This document shows positions 10,233-20,354 of a DNA stretch of 55,420 nucleotides, in pieces (the stretch's first letter is position 1; every line of letters starts with the position of its first letter). The notes under the pieces were generated by a model. It was not told the origin of the DNA. It saw only the letters and a program-made list of their open reading frames with translations, and made no database searches. Origin of the DNA: Phycisphaerae bacterium (lineage in GTDB: Bacteria; Planctomycetota; Phycisphaerae; Tepidisphaerales; Tepidisphaeraceae). The translations under genes and the position numbers were made by a program. The DNA is taken from NCBI GenBank assembly GCA_030448225.1, contig JAUJNJ010000045.1, positions 1-55,420 of the forward strand, written 5' to 3'.

Positions 10233-10725
10233 GGGCCCGCCAAGGTATGCAAACGCCCGAACGCGAAAGGCGTGCGTCGCGCCGGGCAGGCGGGCCGCGA
10301 CGGCGCGCTGTCGCGGTCCGGGCAAGACGCCAAGACCTCGCGCGCCGGGCCGCGCGACGTGCGGACGCGAACCAAGGTCGCGGTACGGGAATATGCCAAG
10401 ATCTCGAGCGGGTCGTGCGTGGTCGCTCCGCGTCTTCGCGATGCGCGTTCGCTATGCGGAGGTGTGCTCATGTCTGCGCGCATCGGGGAATCGCGGAGAC
10501 GCCAAGCGACGCCCGGGCGTTCTCGCACGGTGCCTTTGCGTCCTCTCGTCCTCGCGCTTGCGGCGCGCGCGCCTCGCGCGCGTGTTGAAGCGCGTCTGGT
10601 TCTCCACCCGCGCGCGGTCACGTCCCGCGGCTTCTTGCGGTCGTGGCGGGACGCGATGGCGGCATCGGCGTCGTCACGACCGATCCGGCGGCGGTCCCCG
10701 CCCGGCGACCGCCGCATCACCCTCA
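10233..10725. other. Gene-free 490-bp region with short inverted GACGCCAAG-type repeats
   Basis: No credible coding frame is visible. GACGCCAAGACC (about 10328), GACGCCAAGCGACG (about 10498) and the complementary CTTTGCGTCCTCTCGTCCTC (about 10535) appear as opposing copies of a degenerate repeat. Such sequence is common as dispersed intergenic filler and has no assigned function. Confidence 0.4.
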
Positions 10726-11018
10726 TCACGGGGCGCGTCGGTGTCCGTCGGCGGCGGCGACACCGCCGCCGGCACCCCGGGCTCCGACGCGAAACGTCCG
10801 CGCGGCCAGCCCGATGCGGCCGGGGCAGGCGCAGTACAGCGCGCAGACGTAGAGCGGTCTCGTTCCGCGCCAGCGCCGTCGCCCGGTAGAGCGGGTCGGC
10901 CGGCGGGGAAGCCGAGGCGGTCCATCCGCTGCTGAAGGCGGTGGAGGAACGACAGGTGCCGCCGGAGCGTGGCCAGCAATCGCTCCGTCTGCGCGGGCGT
11001 GAGGTCCGTGGAGTCCAC
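10726..11018 (-). CDS. Small unknown protein with DLTPAQ...LGFP...DPLYRA motif
   Basis: A short reading of about 95 residues starts at GTG 11018 (VDSTDLTPAQTERLLATLRR) and continues with a helical segment (HLSFLHRLQQRMDRLGFPA). After a one-base frame change near 10900 it continues as DPLYRATALARN, then possibly ALYVCALYCAC in the third frame. The regular helix spacing and the fact that the sense continues across the break support a real gene. I believe small proteins of this shape occur in other Planctomycetota, but no function is known to me. The C-terminal limit is uncertain. Confidence 0.5.
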
Positions 11019-11097
11019 GCGCGGATCGTAAGACCTCCGCCGGCCCCGGCGCTTCGCCGCCGAAATTTGATGCGCTGAAACGAATTCGCACGACCGC

Positions 11098-11123
11098 GCG
11101 CGCCGCCGCCGCCGCCGCCGCCG
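11098..11123. repeat. GCC trinucleotide run
   Basis: Nine or so consecutive GCC/CGC units lie in the divergent region between the small unknown gene and the LEPR-motif protease. This is a simple repeat and is prone to length error. Confidence 0.7.
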
Positions 11124-11305
11124 CACGAGACCGCGCGGCCGCGACCGCGGCGGCGGTTGATGCGAAACTTTCTTCCACGCGCGCGGCCCGTCGCGCGATA
11201 TAGCCGTCTCTCCGCGACCGCACGCGGGAGAGATGGCTCAACGGGCGTGCGTGTGCGGGCGGCAGATCCGTCAGGATCCGTGCACCAGCGGGCGGCAGGT
11301 TAAGC

Positions 11306-13757
11306 ATGTCAATGAACGTCCGGACGGGCGAGATCGGGCAGCGGGGCGACGACGTCCCAGCGACGGCGGTCCCGCGTGCGGCCGCGCGCGCGATCGCCCG
11401 CTGCGCTCGCGGCGGCTGGCGCCCGTGGTGGAGCGACTCGAACCGCGACGGCTCTTCTGCTCACACGGCGGGTCCGGCCGCCGCCATGGCCGCCGCCGCG
11501 GCGCCGTGGGCGCGCCCGGGCGCCCGCGCCCGCCGCCACGGGCGACCGGGCGGGCGCGGGCGCGGACGACCCGTCGTCGACGACGGACGGCAGCCGGATC
11601 GGCGGGCGGCTGTTCGCGGACCGCGACGCCGACGGCGTGGTCCGCCGACGACCGGCCGCTCCGCGGGTGGGCCGTCTTCGCCGACCGCGACCTCGACGGC
11701 CGCCGCGACGCAAACGAGCCCCGCGCGGCGACAGGCGCGGACGGCGTACGCGTTGTCGGGCCTCGGGTCGGGCACCTACCGCGTCGCCGCCCGCGCCGGA
11801 GGGCCGACGTCGCGTCCGCCCGGCCGGCGGCGGCGGCGAGCGCGTTCGAGATCGACCTCGACCAGGACCTGCCCGACGACAGCCCCGCCCGCCGCGCCGC
11901 CGTCGCCGCCCGCGGCGGTGGCAGCGCGGTCATCGTCGGCGACCTGCCGGACGTCCCGCCCGATTCGCCCGACGGCCGCGGCGCGTCGACGACCTGGAGA
12001 TCGCCAGGCGCGCACCGTGGATCGACGGCCCCGGCGGGGTGCTCGCGCAGGCCGCGCCCGACGGCTGCTGCGGCCCGACTCGTCGCTGCCGTACCGCGGG
12101 TTCGTCGAGGTCGACGCCGCCGACCTCGACCACCTCGCCGAGGCCGACCAGCTCGTCGACGCGATGCTCCACGAGATCGGCCACGTGCTCGGCGTCGGCA
12201 CGATCTGGCACGCGGCACCTGCTCGGCGGCGGCGGGACGGGCGACCCGCGGCTTCACCGGCGCCGCCGCCGGCCGCGAGTACGCCGCGGCTCACCGGCCG
12301 CGGCGGCGGCGGCGGCCGAGGCGGTGCCGGTCGAGAACATCGGCGCGCGGCCGTGCGCGACAGCCACTGGCGCGACGCCAGCCTCCGCGACGAGCTGATG
12401 AGCAGCTACCTCGGCGGCGGCGCAACCCGCTGAGCCGCGTGACGGTCGGCTCGCTCGAGGACGTCGGCTACGCCGTCGACTACGCCGCCGCCGACGCGTT
12501 CGCGCCCGGCGATCGCCGGCGGCGCGTGGGGGAGGGTGGAAGGTGACGATCGGCCCGCGGCAGTCGCGACGGCGTCGACTTCGCTGGACGTCGCGAACCA
12601 GGAGCCGGGCGTCGCGTCGCTCTCGGCCGAGCCGGGCGTCGTCGACGCCGGCCACGTCCTCACGCTCACCGCCCGCGCGCGCCGACCCGGACGGGCGCGT
12701 CGCCGAGGTCCGCTTCTACCGCGAGCGCAACGGCGACCGCGGCGTGCAGGACGAGCCGGGCCGCGACGAGTTCCTCGGCGCCGACGCCGACGCCGACGCG
12801 GCGGGCGGGTTCGCCCTCGACGTGCCGACCGCCGACCTCGCCGCCGGCGCGCACCGCTTCTACGCCGTCCCGATCGACGACGACGGCGCCGAAGGGCCCG
12901 ACGGCAGCGACGCGCCGACCGCGCGGGCCACGGTCGTCGTGCCGACCGCCACGCTCGCCGGCACCGTCTTCGACGACTTCGACGGCGACGGCACGTTCGC
13001 CGCGGACGTCGACGCCGAGGTCGATGGCGAGAAGGACGGCGACGCCGGAAGCGATGCTGACGCCGGGATTGACGGCGACGCGGGCATCGGCGGGGACGCG
13101 GGCCTCGGCGGGTGGACGGTCTACGTTGACCGCAACCGCAACGGGCGGCCCGACCGCCGCGAGCCGACCGCCGCCACCGACGACGACGGGCGTTACGCGT
13201 TCGCCGGCCTGCGGCGCGGCGCGTACGTGCTCCGCGCGGTCGGCCGCCCCGGCTTCGTGCGGACCGGGCCGCAGGGGCTGTCCTACGCGCTGAACGTCGT
13301 CAGCGGCGAGTCGGTCGACAAGCTCGACTTCGGCTTCGCCCGCGCCGCGTCGGTCGCCGGGGACGTCTTCGACGACGCCGACGCCGACGGCCGCCGGCAG
13401 GACGACGAAGCGCCGCTGCCGGGTCGCGCGGTCTTCCTCGACACCGACGACGACGGCCGAGCCGACCCGGGCGAGCGCGTCGCGCGGACCGACGGCGACG
13501 GCCGCTACCGCTTCGGCATGCTCCGCCCGGGCGCGTACGTCGTCCGCCAACTGCTCGACGGGGAGGACGGCCTCGGCGCCGACGGAGCAGTCGGCACGAT
13601 CGGCGATGGCGATGGCGATGGCGATGGCGATGGCGACGGCGATGGCGACGGCGTCGTCCCGCCAAAGGCCGCCAGCGCCGGCGGCATCGTCCGCCGGGTG
13701 CGGCTCACCAGCGGCCAAGGCCTCACGCGCGAGAGCTTCGCCGTGCGGCCGACGTGA
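11306..13757 (+). CDS. LEPR-motif surface protein: leishmanolysin-like protease with SdrD-like repeats (many frame changes)
   Basis: Cell-surface protein of about 815 residues. After a short N-terminus it carries VERLEPRRLFCSHGG, the planctomycete 'LEPR' motif that marks large exported proteins. Next comes an SdrD/Cna-B-like repeat (GGRLFADRDADGV ... GWAVFADRDLDG ... YALSGLGSGTYRV), then a gluzincin-type protease domain: FVEVDAADLDHLAEADQLVD, zinc motif HEIGHVLGVGTIW near 12170, the RDSHWRDASLRDELMSSYL block, and NPLSRVTVGSLEDVGYAVDY, all in leishmanolysin-family order. C-terminal SdrD-like repeats (13090-13560; GWTVYVDRNRNGRPDRREPT, PGRAVFLDTDDDGRADPGE) and a GDGDGD tract follow. The N-terminal two thirds change frame at ten or more places; the last third (12660-13757) is clean. 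The start, ATG 11306, is the least certain part. Confidence 0.8.
13602..13652. repeat. GGCGAT hexanucleotide repeat coding for (Gly-Asp)n
   Basis: About eight copies of GGCGAT/GGCGAC give a GDGDGDGD tract near the C-terminus of the LEPR-motif protease. The tract is probably a flexible, possibly calcium-binding linker. Because the unit is six bases, copy-number change would keep the frame. Confidence 0.85.
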
Positions 13758-14174
13758 GGCGGCCGGCGGCGACGAGCGGCACCTCACGGCATCGCGGCGC
13801 ACGCCGCCACGCCGACTGGCGATCGGATCGGCTCCCCCGTCGCTGCCGCGCCGGGCCACGGCCGCGTCCAGGAACGCGTCAGCGTCCCATTGCGTTGAAC
13901 TGGGATACGAACGCCGCGCCGGCACGGCTCTGGGTCACCCGGCCTGCCGATTCGGCTCGGACGAGATCGGGTGATCCACTCGCATTCGTTGGCCGGCGGG
14001 TTCTCGCCGTCACGTACGCGCGAAGTCGCCCGGGACGCGGATGGCTCCCGGGCGGGGGGGGCGGCTACGAGCGTGTGCGGATCACCGGCAGCGGGCCCTT
14101 CGGGCCTGCGGCGAAACGGGGGACGTCGGTTGTTCGGGTGGGCTCGGAAGAAACGCCGGGGGCGCCGGCGGCGG
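13758..14174. other. Gene-free 417-bp convergent region with a UUCG-hairpin repeat
   Basis: This region lies between the 3' ends of the surface protease and lpxA. No gene is supported. At 14092-14125 it holds CGGGCCCTTCGGGCCTGCGG followed by CGAAACGGGGGACG, a GGGCCC-TTCG-GGGCC hairpin plus a conserved tail. A sister copy is at 42532-42566. Confidence 0.6.
14092..14125. repeat. Dispersed GGCCC-TTCG-GGGCC hairpin with GCGAAACGG tail, copy 1
   Basis: A short stem closed by the very stable TTCG tetraloop is followed by GCGGCGAAACGGGGGACG. The matching copy at 42532 reads TCGGCCCTTCGGGCCGGCCG then CGAAACGGCGGGGCG. Both lie outside genes, 3' of reading frames. Confidence 0.6.
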
Positions 14175-15077
14175 TCACTTCTGCCGCAGGCTTTCCTGGT
14201 AGCGGCCGTGCTTGCCCTGGTCGCGGCGCTTGAGGAAGTCGATCAGGTACTTCACGTGCGTGTTGAGCTGGCCGTTCATCGACTCCAGTTCGCCGAGCGC
14301 GACCGAGAACGGCTTGCGGCGGGAGAAGAGCCGGCGGTAGGCGCTCTCGACGGCGGCGATGTCGTCGGCGGAGACGCCGGCGCGGCTCATGCCGACCTTG
14401 TTCAGGCCGCGCACCTGGTCGGCGCCGTCGACCTTGCAGAACGGCGGGGCGTCGTGGTGGATCCGCGCGTACCCGCCGAGGTAGGCGAAGTCGCCGATCG
14501 ACACGAAGTGGTGGATGCCGACGCCGCCCATCATGTTCACGTGGTCGCCGACGACGACGTGGCCGGCGATCATCACGTTGTTGGCGATCACGCACTCGCT
14601 GCCGATCTGCGCGTCGTGGCCGATGTGCGAGTTGACCATGAACAGGTTGTTGTTCCCGACCCGCGTGACGCCGCCGCCCTTCTCGGTGCCGATGTGGACG
14701 GTGCAGGCCTCGCGGAACACGTTGCCGTTGCCGATCGTCAGCTCGGTGGGGGCGCCCTTGAACTTCTTGTCCTGCGGGTAGGTCCCGATCACGCTGTTGG
14801 GGAAGAAGACGTTGTCGCGGCCGATCCGCGTCTTGCCGATGCAGGTGACGCTGTTGAGCAGGCGGCAGCCGGTCTCGATCACGACGTCGGGGCCGATCAC
14901 GCAGAACGGTCCGATCTCCACGTCCTCGGCGATCTCGGCCGACGGGTCGATGACCGCGTGCGGCGAGATCTTGGGCATCGCGTCGGAGAAGAAGCGGAAG
15001 TTGAAGAGGCCCGAGAGCCATCTCGACCTCGGCTTCGTCGCTTCTTTCGCTTTGGGCGCGTCCATTCGTTGTAACAT
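14175..15077 (-). CDS. lpxA: Acyl-ACP--UDP-N-acetylglucosamine O-acyltransferase
   Basis: LpxA adds a 3-hydroxyacyl chain to UDP-GlcNAc, the first step of lipid A synthesis, in the cytosol. The protein shows the hexapeptide left-handed beta-helix (AVIDPSAEIAEDVEIGPFCV, then IGKTRIGRDNVFFPNSVIG, IGNGNVFREACTVHIGT, SHIGHDAQIGSECVIANN), the HIGT and VNSHIGHD region with the catalytic His, and the GLNKVGMSRAGVS stretch leading into the helical C-terminal domain. The usual family start corresponds to MPKISPHAVIDPS near 14979. The upstream in-frame Met codons at 15065 and 15077 would add a basic leader. The ATG at 15077 lies one base after the lpxC/fabZ stop, so the two are almost certainly cotranscribed. 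The frame is intact. Confidence 0.93.
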   Translation of the reverse strand: MLQRMDAPKAKEATKPRSRWLSGLFNFRFFSDAMPKISPHAVIDPSAEIAEDVEIGPFCVIGPDVVIETGCRLLNSVTCIGKTRIGRDNVFFPNSVIGTYPQDKKFKGAPTELTIGNGNVFREACTVHIGTEKGGGVTRVGNNNLFMVNSHIGHDAQIGSECVIANNVMIAGHVVVGDHVNMMGGVGIHHFVSIGDFAYLGGYARIHHDAPPFCKVDGADQVRGLNKVGMSRAGVSADDIAAVESAYRRLFSRRKPFSVALGELESMNGQLNTHVKYLIDFLKRRDQGKHGRYQESLRQK

Positions 15078-15078
15078 T

Positions 15079-16392
15079 CTACACCGGCTCGGCGTCGACC
15101 AGCATGAACTTTATATCCGCCTCGCAGGCGAGTTTGTCCTCGACGAAGGCCTTGCAGCGGACGTGGCCCGTGCGGCTCTTGACGCGGACGGTGATCGCCT
15201 CCAGGAGCAGCTGATCGCCGGGCACGACGGGGTGCCGCATCTTCACCTTATCCATGCTGAGCAGGACCGCAAGCTTGCCGGTGTGTTCAAGCTTCTGGCT
15301 CAGCAGTAGGCCGCCCAGTTGGGCCATCGCCTCGACGATCAGCACGCCGGGCATGATCGGCGTGCCGGGGTAGTGCCCCTGGAAGAAGATGTCGTTGAAC
15401 GTGACGTTCTTGATCCCGACCGCCTTGGTGTCCCCGACGATCTCGACCACCCGGTCGACCAGGAGCATCGGGTAGCGGTGGGGCAGGATCCGCTGGATCC
15501 GCCGGATGTCCATCTCGGCGTCGCGGTGCACGAGGTTCTGGCGGCTGTAGTTGTTCTCCTGCTCCAGCAGCTTGCGCGCCAGCAGGTGGTTCAGCGCGTG
15601 CCCGCTCCGGCTCGCCACGATCCGCCCGCGGATCGGCCGGCCGACGAGGTACAGGTCGCCGATCAGGTCCAGCAGCTTGTGCCGCGCGCACTCGTCGCCG
15701 AAGCGGAACTGGTTGTCGACCGGCCCGCCGGGCGCGATCACCAGCAACTCCCTGGGCGTGAGGTGCTTGCCGAGGCCACGGGCCCGCAGCTCGCGCGCCT
15801 CGTGCTCGAACACGAACGTGCGCGCCGGCGCGAGCTGCGAGGCGAAGTCGTCGTCGCCGAGGCGGAACGTGGCCGTCTGGCGGCCGACGGGCGCCTCGGC
15901 CTCGAACGCGTAGATGATCTCGAGGTGGTCGGTCGGGCCGGGCAGGGCGGCGAGCGTGGCGTCGTCGTGGGTGACCTGCACCGGCTTGCGGATCACGAGC
16001 GGGTTCAGCGGCGTCCTGCTCGACGACGCCCGCCTCCTGGATCGTCTCGACGAACACCCGGCTGCTGCCGTCGCCGCCGGGCAGTTCCCCGATCCGGCCG
16101 CCCGTCACCTTCACCACGGCGTTGTCCACGCCCATGCCGGCCAGGGCGGCCATGCAGTGTTCGACGGTCTCGACGAAGAGGGTGCCGTTGCGGAGGCAGG
16201 TGCGGCGGGGGCAGCTCAGCACGTTGCCGACGAGGCGGGGATCGTGGCGACCTTCCCGTCCTGCTCGCGCACGAACGTGATGCCGGCGTCCGGCAGGGCG
16301 GGCACGAACGTCAGCTTGGCCGTCTCGCCCGAGAAGAGCCCGGGGCCCTCGAACGTGGCCTCGCGGGAAATTGTTCGCTGCCGCTCTGTCAA
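15079..16392 (-). CDS. lpxC/fabZ: Bifunctional UDP-3-O-acyl-GlcNAc deacetylase / 3-hydroxyacyl-ACP dehydratase
   Basis: A fusion of LpxC (committed zinc-dependent deacetylation of lipid A synthesis) and FabZ (dehydration in fatty acid elongation). The LpxC part reads [40 protein letters not shown] (zinc His), [19 protein letters not shown] and SGHALNH. The FabZ part has [14 protein letters not shown] and [20 protein letters not shown] with the catalytic His and Glu. Frame changes lie near 16010 and 16225 in the LpxC half; FabZ is clean. The start I favour is TTG 16392 (LTERQRTIS), since no in-frame ATG sits close; an upstream start is possible. The fusion and its linkage to lpxA are known from Planctomycetota, Chlorobi and Bacteroidota. 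Confidence 0.9.
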
Positions 16393-17143
16393 CGCAGTCT
16401 CATCCCTGAGGAGACAAACCCCGTGTCCGGAAGGTGAACGAGGCACTATAACGCGGCTCCGGCCGCTTTCACAGGCGTGCCCGGTGCATCGGGCGCAAAA
16501 GCCACGCGACCTCACGCCGCAGATCGTTCAGCTTTCCCAACCAGCCAACGCGCCCGGGCCCGCCGCGTGGAGCCCGCCGATGCGTGCCCGACGTTCGTAT
16601 CGGCTCGGGGACGCCACGTCCGACAATAACATCTGCCGTGGCCTCAAGATCGCCGTCGTGTCATCTATCAAACGAACAGCAATGGCAGAAATTTGGCATC
16701 CCGGCGTTTGATCGCTCGGCGGATGGGAACCGGCGGGCCGTGTGCGGGTGGGTGGGGATGGTGGGCTTCTGCCGAGGGTCGGGCGGCACATTCCGGTACG
16801 AAATGCGGACGTTGCCCGTTGGCGCGCTCCTTTGTAGTTGCAATATTCAGCCGGCCTCATAGAGTAGCGACTGTTCAGCCCGCGCGTGGTTTTCGCCGGC
16901 CGGAGTAACGGCAAACCCCGCTGACAGCAGACGCGACTCGGTGGCCGGTGGCGGAAGGATCGGTCGAACACGGACGGGTCTAGAAGCGTCCGTTCTATTG
17001 GCCCCCGTCGATGCCACGGTCCTTCCTATCCGGGCGGGCCTGCGTCGGCGGATCTTGCCAGATCCGGTGATGGCCGCCGGGCCATGAGCCGACACGGATA
17101 CGAAGACTGCGTAGAAGACACCGGCATTTGAAAGGAGCACCTC
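16393..17143. other. Gene-free 750-bp divergent region
   Basis: This region separates lpxC/fabZ (minus) from the export lipoprotein (plus). Frames here are short and lack protein-like sequence. The GC content is lower at 16610-16700 and 16830-16880, where promoters for both directions may lie, but I could not pick a reliable -35/-10 pair. A ribosome binding site for the next gene (AAAGGAG) is at 17131-17137. Confidence 0.5.
17131..17137 (+). promoter_or_regulatory. Strong ribosome binding site that sets a TTG start
   Basis: AAAGGAG is followed by six bases and TTG at 17144. It decides the start of the Wza-like lipoprotein, which has no suitable ATG in this position. Confidence 0.75.
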
Positions 17144-18785
17144 TTGCGTCCTGTGCGTCAAGCGTTTCCCTCGTCGCTGCGGGCCACCCTCGGCTCCGCG
17201 GCACTGGCCGCGGCCCTCGCCCTCACCGGCGGTTGCGACGTTAAGTCGTGGATCGACCCGTCCGAACTCGCCGGCCGCGAGAACGCGAGCGGCAGCGGCA
17301 AGATCCTGCCGGTCCAGATCCTCGACAGCATCGACCCCACGGTCGAGGAGGCGACCACCGAGTTCGCCGACGCGAGCGACCCACGCCCGCCGACAGCCAG
17401 CTCCAGGTCGAGGACTACGCGGCTTCGCCGCCAACGACCTCGTCGCGATCACGATCAGCGACCTCGAGGGCCCGGGCGTGCAGACCGTGCTCAACAAGCG
17501 CGTCAGCGAGACGGGAAACATCAGCCTGCCGTACATCGGGCAGTTCCGCGTCGCGGGGCTGAGCGAGGCGCAGCTCGAAGAGCAGATCGTGCGGGCGTAC
17601 GGCCCCGACGGCGGCGCGAACATCATCCAGCGCGCGAACGTGTCGGTCACGCTCATCGAGGCGCGCGGCCGGACGTTCAGCATCCTCGGCCAGGTGAACC
17701 GGCCGGGGCAGTACGCGATCTTGCAGTCGGACTTCCGCGTGCTCGACGCGCTCGTGCTCGCCGGCGACACGCAGTCGCCGCTGAACGAGACGCTCTACAT
17801 CATCCGCCAGACCGGCCCGACGAGCCCGCCGGCCACCGGCCCGGCCGGCCCGATCAACCCGCCGACGCCCCTCCCGCCCGGCACCGGCGGCGACGACCTC
17901 GCCCCCCCGGCCGGCGGCACCGGTGGCGGCGGTGGCACCGGCGGCGGCGCCCCGGGCGGCCCCGCGCCCGCCGGCCCCCGCTCCGACGCCACCCGCTCGA
18001 TTAACGCGGCCCTGACGCCGGTGCACCTGGCGACCCTCGTGCAGGACGACCTCTCGCCCGACGCGCCGGCCCCGCGGCCCGCGCCCGCGGCCGACCCCGT
18101 CGCCCAACCGCCCGCCGACGCCGGCAACGACGCCGCCGACCAACGCATCATCAACGTCGGCGGGCAGGACGTATCGGCCGACCCCAACACCCCGGACATG
18201 GCGCCGCCCCCGGCGGACACCCGCACGGGCACCGGCACGGGCGGCACGGGCACCGGCGCCACCGGCAGCGACGCCGGCGGCTTCGAGTTCAACAGCATCA
18301 GCAACGACCGCGGGGTCCGCGTCATCCGCATCCCCCTGAATCAGTTGCGCAACGAGGGCAACCTCGCGTTCAACATCCCGATCAAGGCCAACGACCGCTT
18401 GATCATCGCGCCGCTGGAGATCGGCGAGTACTACATGGGCGGCCACGTCGCCCGCCCCGGCGCCTACAGCCTGACGGGCCGGCGGATCACGCTGAAGCAG
18501 GCGATCATCTCGGCGAGCATGCTCGACGGGCTGGCCGTCCCGCAGCGGACCGACATCATCCGCCGGATCAACAAGAACCAGGAGGTCTTCGTCCGCGTCG
18601 ATCTCGCCCGGATCTTCGACGGCACCGCGCCGGACATCTACCTGAAGCCCGACGACCAGGTCATGGTCGGCACCAACGCGCTGGCGCCGTTCATCGCCTC
18701 GCTCCGCGGCGCGTTCCGCTTCACCTACGGTGCCGGCTTCCTCTGGGACCAGAACTTCGCTTACCCGCAGGACGACCCCCGGTAA
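17144..18785 (+). CDS. Polysaccharide export lipoprotein (Wza-like, SLBB domains)
   Basis: Outer-membrane exopolysaccharide export protein of about 546 residues. The N-terminus is a lipoprotein signal (LAAALALTGGCDVKS, lipid-modified Cys). The poly-export domain follows: FAANDLVAITISDLEGPGV, VSETGNISLPYIGQFRVAGL, then SLBB-type repeats (RTFSILGQVNRPGQYAIL; EYYMGGHVARPGAYSLTGRR). Between them is a Pro/Gly/Thr-rich insert of about 110 residues. Two frame changes, near 17385 and 17420, lie in the N-terminal part. The TTG start is fixed by the AAAGGAG site. The gene is followed by a strong terminator and then the exosortase pair, the usual genetic setting of exosortase/EPS loci. No polymerase, flippase or glycosyltransferase genes are close by. 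Confidence 0.87.
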
Positions 18786-18831
18786 CCCGCGCCTCCGACG
18801 GCGGCACGGCCACGACGGCCTGACGAAGTAC

Positions 18832-18865
18832 AAACGGCCGCCGCTCATCGAGCGGCGGCCGTTTT
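18832..18865 (+). terminator. Intrinsic terminator after the export lipoprotein gene
   Basis: A perfect 15-base stem (AAACGGCCGCCGCTC, loop ATC, GAGCGGCGGCCGTTT) ends in TTTT. It separates the export gene from the exosortase transcript. Confidence 0.92.
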
Positions 18866-19094
18866 CGCAATGACGCGAGCAGTCCGGGCGTCCGCGACCA
18901 CGGACGCCCCGGCGTCCCCGCTTCAGCGGGGCCGTCAACCCGCGGGGCGCGGTTCCGGCGCGGTCGGTCCCGAGGCACCAGCGCTCACCATGTCCGCGCC
19001 GGGGAGAACCCCGCACGGGCCCGGACGTAACACCCGGGTAGGACGGGCTTCGTAAAGACTTGGCATCTCGTGTGAAGACACCGGGTTGGCTTAC

Positions 19095-19114
19095 GGCGGG
19101 CGGGACCGCCCGCC
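19095..19114. promoter_or_regulatory. Small inverted repeat ahead of the exosortase gene
   Basis: GGCGGGCGG and CCGCCCGCC pair around two bases, 30 bases upstream of the preferred exosortase start. It could be an mRNA leader hairpin or an operator; nothing more can be said. Confidence 0.35.
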
Positions 19115-19145
19115 ATCAGTTCGCACGCGAGCGGGAGGCCTTCGC

Positions 19146-20354
19146 TTGAGCACCCTCAGCCCCGACAGCACGACGCTCGACTACACCGCCGCCGGGCCTG
19201 CGGCGGGCGATGACCCGCTCATCGGCGGCGTCCGCCGCAGCGCGTGGGTGAAGGTGGCGATCGTCGGCGGGCTGTTCGTCGCGATCTTCTGGCCCAACCT
19301 CCGCCGCCTCTTCGACAAGATCAACCCGATCAGCGGCGACCCGAACTGGCAGCACGGGCTGCTCGTCCCCCTCGTCGGCCTCTACTACCTCTACATCAAC
19401 CGCGAGCAACTCCTGAAGGACCCGGCCAAGCCGACCTGGCTCGGGCTGGGCGTGCTGCTGTTCGGGCTGCTGTTCTCGATGTACGGCATCTTCCCCGGGC
19501 AGAACGACTACCTCTGGGACGCCGGCATGATCGTCACGCTGTTCGGCCTGGTCCTGCTGCTCGGCGGGTGGGGCGTGATGCGGACGGCGTGGTTCCCGAT
19601 CCTGTTCCTGTTCTGCGCGCTGCCCTGGCCGGCGCTGGTGTACAGCGCCGTCGCCAGCCCGCTCCAGGAACTCGCCGCCGCCGTGGCCGTGAAGGCGTTG
19701 CAGTTCACTGGGGTGGAGGCGGCGGGGCGGACCGGGACGAAGATCTTCTACGTCGGGCAGGACCGCCAGTTCCGCGCGCTGAACGTCGCCGAGGCATGCG
19801 CCGGGATGCGGTCGCTGATGACGTTCATCTCCGTCGCCGCCGCCGTCGCGTTCCTGTCGGCCCGCCCGCTCTGGCAGCGCGTGGTGATCACCGCGTCGGC
19901 GGTGCCGATCGCCGTCTTCTGCAACGTGCTGCGCGTCGCCGGGCAGGGGCTGATCGACTACTACTGGAGCCAGCAGTTCGCCGAGGGCTTCGCCCACACG
20001 TTCGTCGGGCTGATCATGCTGATCCCGGCGTTCTTCCTGATCCTGCTCGTCGCGTGGATCATCGATCACGTCTTCATCGACGAGGCCGACGAGGAGGAGA
20101 AGGCGCGGCTGGCCAAGGCCGCCCGCGCCAAGCTCGTCGTCACCCCGCGCACGTCCGCCGCCGCCGCCGCGCCGGGCGGGACGGTCGTGAAGATCGCTCG
20201 TCCCGCGGGCGCCGCAAGCGCCGGCGCCGCCGCAACGCCCGTTCGCCGGCCGGCCGTCCGCACGGTGACGCGCCGGATCGCGCCGGCGAAGCAACCGCCG
20301 ACCGCCGGCGGCGGCGGACCGTCCTCCCATTCTCCCAAGCCCGAGGGCGCATGA
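19146..20354 (+). CDS. Exosortase (exosortase/archaeosortase family, XrtU-like)
   Basis: Polytopic membrane transpeptidase that recognises PEP-CTERM signals, cuts them and probably attaches the protein to the surface. It has about eight helices and the three catalytic landmarks: Cys218 in EACAGMRSL, Arg263 in CNVLRVAG and His284 in FAHTFVG. A cytoplasmic tail of about 80 residues, rich in Ala, Pro and Arg, follows the last helix. I choose TTG 19146 because GGGAGG lies seven bases upstream; an in-frame TTG at 19086 would add 20 residues without a ribosome binding site. The stop overlaps the start of the EpsI gene (ATGA). Planctomycete exosortases with an adjacent EpsI protein are usually called type U; that label is from memory, not from a search. 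Confidence 0.92.
   Translation: MSTLSPDSTTLDYTAAGPAAGDDPLIGGVRRSAWVKVAIVGGLFVAIFWPNLRRLFDKINPISGDPNWQHGLLVPLVGLYYLYINREQLLKDPAKPTWLGLGVLLFGLLFSMYGIFPGQNDYLWDAGMIVTLFGLVLLLGGWGVMRTAWFPILFLFCALPWPALVYSAVASPLQELAAAVAVKALQFTGVEAAGRTGTKIFYVGQDRQFRALNVAEACAGMRSLMTFISVAAAVAFLSARPLWQRVVITASAVPIAVFCNVLRVAGQGLIDYYWSQQFAEGFAHTFVGLIMLIPAFFLILLVAWIIDHVFIDEADEEEKARLAKAARAKLVVTPRTSAAAAAPGGTVVKIARPAGAASAGAAATPVRRPAVRTVTRRIAPAKQPPTAGGGGPSSHSPKPEGA

Noticed and set aside
10233..10725. Possible gene upstream of aroA
   Set aside because: All frames are Arg-rich and contain repeat sequence; none keeps sense over more than a few residues.
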